DNA of 64,000 nt from Nocardioides agri (GTDB lineage Bacteria > Actinomycetota > Actinomycetes > Propionibacteriales > Nocardioidaceae): positions 214,544 to 278,543 of the forward strand of contig NZ_JACEIC010000004.1 in the NCBI RefSeq assembly GCF_013778305.1. The letters run 5' to 3'. The notes under the pieces are model-generated. The model had not been told where the DNA came from. It ran no database searches and worked only from the letters and a program-made list of their open reading frames with translations. This document shows positions 54,091-60,984 of the stretch, in pieces. Within the stretch, counting starts at the first letter, position 1, and every line of letters starts with the position of its first letter. Made by a program: the position numbers and the translations under genes.

Positions 54091-54510
54091 TCAGAGGTTC
54101 GGGAACCAGATCCCGATCTCCCGCTCGGCCGACTCCAGCGAGTCCGAGCCGTGCACCAGGTTCTGCTGGACCTTCAGGCCCCAGTCGCGACCCAGGTCGC
54201 CGCGGACGGTGCCGGGCGCGGCCACCGTCGGGTCCGTGGCGCCGGCGACCGAGCGGAAGCCCTCGATGCAGCGCTCGCCCTCGAGCACCATGGCGACCAC
54301 GGGACCGGAGAGCATGAACTCGACCAGCGGCTCGTAGAACGGCTTCCCCTCGTGCTCGGCGTAGTGCGCGGCGAGCAGCTCGGGCGTGGCGGTGCGCAGG
54401 TCGAGCGCAGCCAGGGTGTAGCCCTTGGCCTCGATGCGGCGGATGATCTCGCCGACCAGGCCGCGGCGGACGGCGTCGGGCTTGAGCAGGACGAGCGTGC
54501 GCTGGGTCAT
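54091..54510 (-). CDS. ndk: nucleoside diphosphate kinase
   Basis: 139 residues, the standard hexameric NDK. The start is TQRTLVLLKPDAVRRGLVGE with the phosphate-binding lysine. The phospho-histidine site QNLVHGSDSLESAEREI is near residue 113. It balances NTP pools by a ping-pong reaction. The ATG lies seven bases after TAGGGT. It is near DUF4233 and folC, an order I recall from mycobacteria, here with two genes inserted. Confidence 0.97.
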   Translation of the reverse strand: MTQRTLVLLKPDAVRRGLVGEIIRRIEAKGYTLAALDLRTATPELLAAHYAEHEGKPFYEPLVEFMLSGPVVAMVLEGERCIEGFRSVAGATDPTVAAPGTVRGDLGRDWGLKVQQNLVHGSDSLESAEREIGIWFPNL

Positions 54511-54517
54511 GCGGCAA

Positions 54518-54523
54518 ACCCTA
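54518..54523 (-). promoter_or_regulatory. -10 box of leaderless ndk
   Basis: Minus-strand TAGGGT (within CTATAGGGT), seven bases, then the ATG at 54510. It overlaps the stop of the upstream PNPOx-like gene. Confidence 0.5.
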
Positions 54524-55204
54524 TAGAGCGGCTGCCCGCCCGACGACGTCGGCCGGGACCGGACCGGACGAGTCGGCGTCCGGCACCGGTCGTCCCGCGA
54601 CGCGCCGGAGCGGGATGTGGCCGCCCCAGACCCCCGCCTCGACGTCGGACGGCTCGTCGACGGGGCCGCCGGCGCGGGCCTTCATCGACGCCTCGTGCAG
54701 CGGCACCGCGAGGACCGCGGTCGCGACCAGCTCCTTGCGGGTGCTGGGGCGCAGGGTCGCCGAGCGGCCGGGGATCATGTGGTCGACGATCAGATCGAGC
54801 GCGTGCTGCCGCTCCTCGGCGTCGTCGACGAGCCGGGCCCGGCCGATGACGACCGCGGAGCGGTAGTTCATCGAGTGGTGGAACGCCGACCGCCCGGCGA
54901 CCAGCCCGTCGAGCTCGGTGACGGTCACGCACACGGTCCGGTCGGTCGACGCCCGCAGCCACCCGGCCGCGACCGATCCGTGGAGGTAGAGCGTGCCGTC
55001 GCGATCGGGGCCGTCGAGGTCCACGGCGTACGCCGTCGGCAGCACGAGCGGGTGGCTGGCGCCGTCGCGCTCGACGGTGACGCCGAGGTGCGCCACCAGC
55101 GCGTCGGCGAGCAGCTCGTGCAGGGCCGCGCGGTCCTCGACCATGCGGTTGCGACCGCGGCCGATGCTGGTGCGGGACGTCGGGGACAGCGTCGTGCTGG
55201 GCAT
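54521..55204 (-). CDS. pyridoxamine 5'-phosphate oxidase family (split-barrel flavoprotein)
   Basis: 227 residues with a split-barrel FMN-binding fold: LVAHLGVTVERDGASHPLVL near residue 36, LYLHGSVAAGWLRAS near 73, SAFHHSMNYRSAVVIGRARL near 107, and VDHMIPGRSATLRPSTRKEL near 141. This group includes FMN- or F420-linked proteins of the NimA-like type and need not be a true PdxH. It is divergent from a MocR regulator with two direct repeats between them, so it is probably that regulator's target. Confidence 0.85.
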   Translation of the reverse strand: MPSTTLSPTSRTSIGRGRNRMVEDRAALHELLADALVAHLGVTVERDGASHPLVLPTAYAVDLDGPDRDGTLYLHGSVAAGWLRASTDRTVCVTVTELDGLVAGRSAFHHSMNYRSAVVIGRARLVDDAEERQHALDLIVDHMIPGRSATLRPSTRKELVATAVLAVPLHEASMKARAGGPVDEPSDVEAGVWGGHIPLRRVAGRPVPDADSSGPVPADVVGRAAAL

Positions 55205-55240
55205 GGGTCTACCCTGGCCGAGAAGTGGCCTGCACGCACG

Positions 55241-55275
55241 GGCCAATCCGACACCAGTTCGACAGGCCAATCCGA
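55241..55275. promoter_or_regulatory. direct-repeat operator between the PNPOx-like and MocR genes
   Basis: GGCCAATCCGA occurs at 55241-55251 and again at 55265-55275, 24 bp start to start, in the same direction. The second copy runs into the MocR ATG. MocR/PdxR regulators often bind direct repeats in the divergent promoter they share with their target; binding here is inferred. Confidence 0.6.
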
Positions 55276-56603
55276 TGCCGACGCTCCCCGTCACGCTCGA
55301 CCGCTCCGTCCCCGGCTCGCTGCCGGGGCAGCTCTCCGGCGGCATCCGCGCCCTCGTCGTCGACGGCACCCTGACCCGCGGCGACCGGCTGCCGAGCAGC
55401 CGGGCGCTCGCCGCGGACCTCGGGGTCAGCCGGTCGGTCACCGAGCAGGCCTACGAGCAGCTGCTCGCCGAGGGCTGGCTCGAGGCCCGCCGCGGGGCCG
55501 GCACGTTCGTGGCCGCGACCGGCGCCGGCACCGGCGCGCTCCCCCGGCGCCGCCCGGTCCGCGCGGAGCCGGAGCTGGTCCGCCTGGACGCCGGCACGCC
55601 GTGGATCGACCCCCGGCACGCCGCCGGTTGGCGCCGCGCCTGGCGCGAGGTCTCCACCGCGCGACCGCCGCGGGGGTACGACGACCCGCGCGGGCTGCCC
55701 GAGCTGCGCGGCCTCCTGGCCGAGCGGCTGGCCCGCACCCGCGGGCTGGCCGTCGACCCCGAGGAGGTCGTGGTGACCAGCGGGACCACCGACGGGCTCC
55801 GGCACCTGCTCACCGTGCTGCCGCCGGGCCCGGTCGCCCTCGAGGATCCGGGCTACCGGGCCGCGGCCGAGACCGTGCGCGGGGTCGGACGCGAGGTACG
55901 GGACCTGCCCGCGGACGGCCCGATCACCGACCTGGCGGACGCGGCCGCGGCGTACGTGACCCCGGCCCACCAGCACCCGCTCGGCCGGGTGATGCCGGGG
56001 TCGGACCGGCTCACGCTGCTGGCGGCCGCCCGGGCGGCGGGCGCCGTGGTGGTCGAGGACGACTACGACTCCGAGTTCCGCTACGACGTCGCACCCGTGC
56101 CCGCGCTCGCGAGCCTGGACCGTACCCGCGTCGCCTACCTCGGCACCGCCGCCAAGTCGGTCGCGCCGTCGCTGAGGCTGGGCTGGCTGCTGGCGCCGCC
56201 CGACCTGCTCGACCCGCTGAACGCGCGCCGGGTCGTCACCCACGAGGGCGCGCCGTGGCCGGTCCAGCGGGCCTACCTCGCGCTGCTGCGGGACGGGTAC
56301 GTCGACAAGGTGGTGCGCACCGCGCGCCGGGTGTACGCCGAGCGGGCGCCGCGGGTCGCCGCCGCGCTCTCGCCGTACGCCGAGCTCGCCGGGCCGCTCG
56401 CGGGCATGTACTCGACGTGGCTGCTGCCCCAGGGCGATGCGCTGCGCGCCCGCACAGCCGCCCGTCGGGCCGGCTTCGAGGTGAACCTGCTCTCGGACTA
56501 CTGCCGGACGGCCGCGCTCACCGGCCTCGTCGTCGGGTTCGGCGGCGTCACCGACGACGAGCTCGACCGGGCGCTCGCAGCCCTGACGTCAGCTCTCGGG
56601 TGA
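55275..56603 (+). CDS. MocR/PdxR-type regulator (GntR HTH plus aminotransferase-like domain)
   Basis: 442 residues. The winged helix (about 10-75) has LPSSRALAADLGVSRSVTEQ. The aminotransferase-like domain carries VVTSGTTDGLRHLLTVLP near 165, VVVEDDYDSEFRYDV near 258, and the PLP lysine in YLGTAAKSVAPSLRLGWLL near 295. It is predicted to sense PLP and to control the divergent PNPOx-like gene. It is the second MocR protein in this window, about 30 percent shorter in its linker than the one at 41791. Its end overlaps the converging DUF4233 gene by 15 bp. Confidence 0.9.
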   Translation: MPTLPVTLDRSVPGSLPGQLSGGIRALVVDGTLTRGDRLPSSRALAADLGVSRSVTEQAYEQLLAEGWLEARRGAGTFVAATGAGTGALPRRRPVRAEPELVRLDAGTPWIDPRHAAGWRRAWREVSTARPPRGYDDPRGLPELRGLLAERLARTRGLAVDPEEVVVTSGTTDGLRHLLTVLPPGPVALEDPGYRAAAETVRGVGREVRDLPADGPITDLADAAAAYVTPAHQHPLGRVMPGSDRLTLLAAARAAGAVVVEDDYDSEFRYDVAPVPALASLDRTRVAYLGTAAKSVAPSLRLGWLLAPPDLLDPLNARRVVTHEGAPWPVQRAYLALLRDGYVDKVVRTARRVYAERAPRVAAALSPYAELAGPLAGMYSTWLLPQGDALRARTAARRAGFEVNLLSDYCRTAALTGLVVGFGGVTDDELDRALAALTSALG

Positions 56604-56990
56604 CGGCGGCTGCGCCGCGTCGAAGGCCTCGTAGGCCGCCGCTCGCTCCTGCTCGATCTTGCGACCGAGCAGGTAGGCCGCACCCCACAGGACCGCGAAG
56701 ACGACGCCGAGCACGAACATGAGCGGGATGACGAAGCCGAGCGCGATCGCCGCGGCCTGCACCACCCAGCCCAGCCAGTAGGCCCACTCCGCGCGCAGCA
56801 GGCCGGCGAGCAGCAGGCAGGCGAGCGCCAGGCCCAGGCCGATCGCGAGCGCGGGGCCGGTGTCCACGGACTCGACGGCGATCAGCACCGGGGTCGTCAG
56901 GCCGAGGGTGATCGCCTCGAGGCTGAGCACGGCCGCGCACATGCCGCGCCGCGGCGAGCGGCTCCGCTCGTGGGCCGTGGCCTCGGTCAT
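56589..56990 (-). CDS. DUF4233 membrane protein
   Basis: 133 residues with four membrane helices starting at RGMCAAVLSLEAITLGLTTP (residues 15-34), and a charged C-terminal tail GRKIEQERAAAYEAF. DUF4233 proteins follow folC in actinobacteria; the function is unknown. The ATG overlaps the folC stop (ATGA), so they are coupled. Confidence 0.87.
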   Translation of the reverse strand: MTEATAHERSRSPRRGMCAAVLSLEAITLGLTTPVLIAVESVDTGPALAIGLGLALACLLLAGLLRAEWAYWLGWVVQAAAIALGFVIPLMFVLGVVFAVLWGAAYLLGRKIEQERAAAYEAFDAAQPPSPES

Positions 56991-58357
56991 CGGGCACCCC
57001 CCCTCTCCGGGCGGACCAGCAGCCGACGCGCCTCGCCGACCGTGACCACGGAGCCGGTCACCAGCACCGCTCCCGAGCCGACCGACGCGGCGGCGCCGGC
57101 CTCGGCGAGGGCAGCGGCCTGGTCGATGGCGTCGGCGAGCCGCGGCACGACCGTGACCCGGTGCTCGCCGTAGATCTCGCGCGCGGTCTCGGCCAGCCGG
57201 TCGGCGGACAGTGCCCGATCGGTGGAGTTCTGGGTGCAGACGACGTGCGCGAGGTGCGGCTCGAACGCGGCCAGCACCCCGTCGGCGTCCTTGTCGGTCA
57301 TCACGCCGACCACGCCGATCAGCGGGTCGAAGGTGAAGGAGTCCTCGAGCGCGGCGGCGGTCGCCTCGGCACCGTGCGGGTTGTGCGCGGCGTCGAGCAC
57401 GATCGTGGGGCTGCGCCGCACGACCTCGAGGCGGCCGGGCGAGGTGACCTCGGCGAACGCCGCGCGCACCACCTCGTCGTCGAGCGGCTGGCCCTCGCCG
57501 AGGAACGCCTCGACCGCGGCCAGCGCGAGCGCGGCGTTCTGGGCCTGGTGGGCGCCGTAGAGCGGCAGGAAGACCTCGTCGTAGCGGCCGCGCAGGCCTT
57601 GGAGCGAGATCACCTGGCCGCCGACGGCCGGCACCCGGGCGGCGACGCCGAAGTCGAGGCCCTCGCGGACGACCGTCGCACCGACCTCCGTCGCGCGGGC
57701 CAGCAGCACGGCGGCGACGTCGGGCTCCTGCTGGGCGAGGACGGCGGTCGAGCCCTCCTTGATGATCCCGGCCTTCTCGATCGCGATGGCCGCGGCGGTG
57801 TCGCCGAGGTAGCGCGCGTGGTCGATCGCGATCGGCAGCACCACCGCGACGGCGGCGTCCATGACGTTGGTGGCGTCCCAGGCCCCGCCCATGCCGACCT
57901 CGACGACCGCGACGTCGACCGGCGCGTCCGCGAAGGCGGCGTAGGCCATGCCGACCACGGTCTCGAAGAACGACAGCGGGTGGTCCTCGCTGGCGTCGAC
58001 GAGGTGCGTGTACGGCGCGACGTCGTTGAACGCGCGCACGAACTCCTCGTCGGACAGCGGCTCGCCGTCGACGGAGATCCGCTCCGACATCCGCTCGACG
58101 TGAGGGCTGGTGAACCGGCCGGTGCGCAGGTCGTGCGCGCGCAGCAGCGTGTCGATCATCCGCGACGTCGAGGTCTTGCCGTTGGTGCCGGTCAGGTGGA
58201 TCACCGGGTAGGCGCGCTGCGGGTCACCCAGCAGCTCGGTGAACGCCTCGATGCGGTCCAGCGAGGGCTCCAGCCGGGTCTCGGGCCAGCGGGACAGCAG
58301 CGCGTCCTCGACCTCCTCGAAGGTCGCGGCGAGCCGGGGTGCGGGTAGGTCTGTCAT
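56987..58357 (-). CDS. folC: bifunctional folylpolyglutamate/dihydrofolate synthase
   Basis: ATP-dependent ligase adding glutamate to folates. The 456-residue Mur-ligase-like enzyme has the P-loop HLTGTNGKTSTSRMIDTLL near residue 54, FTSPHVERMSERI near 82, SFFETVVGMAYAAF near 128, VVEVGMGGAWDATNVMDA near 148, and VLDAAHNPHGAEATAAAL near 316. ATG 58357 follows a TAGACT box by nine bases. It precedes the DUF4233 gene. Confidence 0.94.
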   Translation of the reverse strand: MTDLPAPRLAATFEEVEDALLSRWPETRLEPSLDRIEAFTELLGDPQRAYPVIHLTGTNGKTSTSRMIDTLLRAHDLRTGRFTSPHVERMSERISVDGEPLSDEEFVRAFNDVAPYTHLVDASEDHPLSFFETVVGMAYAAFADAPVDVAVVEVGMGGAWDATNVMDAAVAVVLPIAIDHARYLGDTAAAIAIEKAGIIKEGSTAVLAQQEPDVAAVLLARATEVGATVVREGLDFGVAARVPAVGGQVISLQGLRGRYDEVFLPLYGAHQAQNAALALAAVEAFLGEGQPLDDEVVRAAFAEVTSPGRLEVVRRSPTIVLDAAHNPHGAEATAAALEDSFTFDPLIGVVGVMTDKDADGVLAAFEPHLAHVVCTQNSTDRALSADRLAETAREIYGEHRVTVVPRLADAIDQAAALAEAGAAASVGSGAVLVTGSVVTVGEARRLLVRPERGGAR

Positions 58358-58402
58358 GTCCTGACGAGTCTAGGGACTCCCCGCACTCCCGGCGCACCGC
58401 GG

Positions 58403-59953
58403 TCAGCGCCGCGCCACCACGACCGTGCGCACCGTCGCCGCGGTGAAGTCGTCCGAGCCGGCGTACGACGCCACCACGACGTGGCGACCCGGCGCGAGGC
58501 GAGCCGTCCGGCAGGACGCCTTGCCGTCGCGCAGGGGCGTCTTGCACACGCGCTTGCCGTCGACGGTCCAGGTGACGGGACCGGCGGGGACCAGCGACGA
58601 ACCGGACGGTGCGGAGACCGTCACCTGGAAGCGGACCCGGGCGCCGGCCGCGGCACGGGCCGGACCGCGGAGACCGGCCCGCGTCGGGGCCGCGGCGTGG
58701 CCGCCGTCCGCGCCGGGCGCAGCCGGGGTCACTGGCGTCACCGGCGTCACCGGCGTCGGAGCCGCGGGCGCCTGGACGGTGAAGTGCCGGACGAGCGCCG
58801 CGACGTTCCCCGCCTGGTCGGTCGCGGTCGCGACGAACGTGTGGGCGCCGCCGGCCAGGTCGCTGAGGCTGACCGGCGCACCCGGCGCGCACCCGACCGG
58901 GGTCCCGTCGACCGAGCAGGCCAGCGTGCCGGGGTTCGCCTCCAGCTGCTGGACGGTGATGCTCGTGGCGCCTCCGGCGAGGACGGCACCCTCGGCCGGA
59001 GCGTCGGTCAGGGCGAGGGCGGGCGCCGTGGAGTCCACGACGAAGGTGCGGGCCGCAGTGGCCACGTTGCCCACGTCGTCGGTGGCCCGGACCTCGACCG
59101 TGCGCGCGCCGTCGGCGAGCACCGGCGCCCACGGCGACGCGCACGGCGCGAAGGCGCCACCGTCGACCCGGCACGCGAGGCCCACGACGTCCGCGTCCGC
59201 GGTCAGCTGGAGCACGGGCGGCGCAGCGACGAAGGCGGCCACCGGCGAGATCCCCACAGCCACGGCCTTGTCGACGGTCACGACCTTGGTCACCGGGTCC
59301 GACATGTTGCCGGAGGCGTCGACCGACCGGACGGCGACGGTGTGGCCGCCGTGGGACCAGCCGCTGAGCGAGAGGGTGGAACCGGCCGGGACCTGGAGCA
59401 CCCCGTCGACGGTCCAGCGGTAGGACGCCACGACGCCGCTGTTGTCGGAGCCGGACGCCGAGACCGAGTAGCCCGCCGGACCGACCCGGGCGGGCGGGGC
59501 GAAGGTCACGGTGGGCGCCGTCGTGTCGACCCAGCCCACGGTCACCGTGCGCGACGCCTGGTCGTTGGTCACCTGGCAGGTCGGCGCGAGGCCGCACCCC
59601 AGCGACGACGGCGACCAGGAGGGCGTGTACCCGGCCGGCCCTGCCGACGCGGTCAGCGTGTAGGTCGGCCACCCCTCTGTGGGGCGCTCGGCATCGCTCG
59701 TCGTCTGGCTGTCGGTGACCGTGCAGGTGGCGCCGCAGGAGATCGCGTGCCCGCCGACGGCGTTGCTGGTGACCGTCCCGGCGACCTTGGAGACCGTCAG
59801 CTGCGAGGTGTAGGTGTGCTCCGGGTCGCCGCCGCCGCACCCCTCGATCGGACAGGCGGACACCTGTGCCGCGGCCGGCCCCTGCCCCGACCAGGCGGCG
59901 AGGGGGACGATCACGGCGGCGGCCACCAGGGCCACGAGACGGCGAAGCTGCAC
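58403..59953 (-). CDS. secreted multi-domain Ig-like protein
   Basis: 516 residues. GTG 59953, preceded by AGGAGGA, starts a classical signal peptide (LRRLVALVAAAVIVPLAAW, cleavage near AAAQ). The mature part is a string of beta-rich Ig-like domains. Repeated signatures are HTVAVRSVDASGNMS, RTVEVRATDDVGNVATAAR and HTFVATATDQAGNVAALVR, each ending a domain of about 80-95 residues. A linker TPVTPVTPVTPAAP and a last Big_3-like domain (GRHVVVASYAGSDDFTAAT) follow. Three cysteine pairs are near the N-terminus. No enzymatic domain or sortase motif is seen; an adhesive or structural surface role is inferred. Confidence 0.82.
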   Translation of the reverse strand: MQLRRLVALVAAAVIVPLAAWSGQGPAAAQVSACPIEGCGGGDPEHTYTSQLTVSKVAGTVTSNAVGGHAISCGATCTVTDSQTTSDAERPTEGWPTYTLTASAGPAGYTPSWSPSSLGCGLAPTCQVTNDQASRTVTVGWVDTTAPTVTFAPPARVGPAGYSVSASGSDNSGVVASYRWTVDGVLQVPAGSTLSLSGWSHGGHTVAVRSVDASGNMSDPVTKVVTVDKAVAVGISPVAAFVAAPPVLQLTADADVVGLACRVDGGAFAPCASPWAPVLADGARTVEVRATDDVGNVATAARTFVVDSTAPALALTDAPAEGAVLAGGATSITVQQLEANPGTLACSVDGTPVGCAPGAPVSLSDLAGGAHTFVATATDQAGNVAALVRHFTVQAPAAPTPVTPVTPVTPAAPGADGGHAAAPTRAGLRGPARAAAGARVRFQVTVSAPSGSSLVPAGPVTWTVDGKRVCKTPLRDGKASCRTARLAPGRHVVVASYAGSDDFTAATVRTVVVARR

Positions 59954-60017
59954 GGTTCCTCCTGAGTTCGCGGACCGGCCTGCTGCCGCCCGACGCCCAG
60001 GAGTGCGACGCACGTCG

Positions 60018-60908
60018 TCAGATACCGACGAGCAGGTTCACCATGTCGACGACCGGGCGGTAGCCGATCGACTCGTAGATCCTGTTCGACGTCGGGTTCG
60101 CCTGGTCGGTGAAGAGGCAGCAGCGCACGCCCCGGTCGAGGAGCAGCTGGGAGACCTCCGCGACGGCCCGGCTCGCGTATCCGTGGCCGCGGTGCTCCTT
60201 GGGCGTGTAGACCGGGCCGATGCGCGCGACGCCGTGGGCGGGTGGGTTCGCCGCGGTGAGGTGCACGACCGCGCCCGACGCGTCCTCCCACAGCCACACG
60301 ACGCCGTCGGCGATCCGCGTGAGCATCTGGTCCTCGGAGAGCTCCTCCATCGCGTGCGGCTCGTCGCGCCCGGCCTGCTCGGCGGCGTCGGCGCCGAACG
60401 CGCGGAACCAGGCGAGGCACCGGCCGACGTCGTCGGAGGTCGCGACCCGCAGCCGGCCCGGCGGGGCGGGCGGCACCACGAGCTCGTCGAGCTCGAAGAG
60501 CCGCATGTGCTCGTGCACCCGGGCCGCTCCGCCGCTCAGCCGCGCGGTCTCCTCGGCGAAGACCCCGGCGGCCGGAAGGGCGCCGTTGACGCCGCCGACC
60601 TCCTCACCGCGCTCGTGCAGCAGTCGCGCCAGCGCGACGGCTGCGGCGTCCGGCATCGGCAGCAGGTAGACCGGGTAGGGCGCGAACGGCGCGGTGCGCA
60701 TCGCCACTCCGGTCACCGCGCCGCTGTCGTCGCGAGCCACGGCCCACCACTGGTACGGCGCGTCGCTCCCGCCACCCCGCGCGATCCGGGCGGTCACCGT
60801 GGCGATCACGGTCGTGACCACCGGATCCGCCGCGAGGTGTCCCTCGGCGTCCCGCAGGAACGCGGCCGGGTCGTCGGTGAGCGTCACCCGCTGGCTGGAG
60901 GTAGGCAT
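60018..60908 (-). CDS. GNAT family N-acetyltransferase, two-lobe form
   Basis: 296 residues. The N-terminal half (about 1-140) is a degenerate GNAT-like lobe with VTGVAMRTAPFAPYPVYLLP. The C-terminal half (about 155-296) is an intact GNAT domain with IGPVYTPKEHRGHGYASRAV near 222 and NPTSNRIYESIGYRPV near 268. The acceptor is unknown; small amines or tRNA/ribosomal substrates are possible. It is divergent from valS with 76 bp between starts. Confidence 0.87.
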   Translation of the reverse strand: MPTSSQRVTLTDDPAAFLRDAEGHLAADPVVTTVIATVTARIARGGGSDAPYQWWAVARDDSGAVTGVAMRTAPFAPYPVYLLPMPDAAAVALARLLHERGEEVGGVNGALPAAGVFAEETARLSGGAARVHEHMRLFELDELVVPPAPPGRLRVATSDDVGRCLAWFRAFGADAAEQAGRDEPHAMEELSEDQMLTRIADGVVWLWEDASGAVVHLTAANPPAHGVARIGPVYTPKEHRGHGYASRAVAEVSQLLLDRGVRCCLFTDQANPTSNRIYESIGYRPVVDMVNLLVGI

Positions 60909-60972
60909 GCCCGAAGTCAGCCAGGGCGCAGCGCCGAGAGCAACCGGTTTCAGCCGGAGGCGCCGCTCGCCC

Positions 60973-60978
60973 TAGGCT
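60973..60978 (+). promoter_or_regulatory. -10 box of leaderless valS
   Basis: TAGGCT, six bases, then the ATG at 60985. No T-box or attenuator-like leader can exist if transcription starts there. Confidence 0.45.
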
Positions 60979-60984
60979 TTCCAC

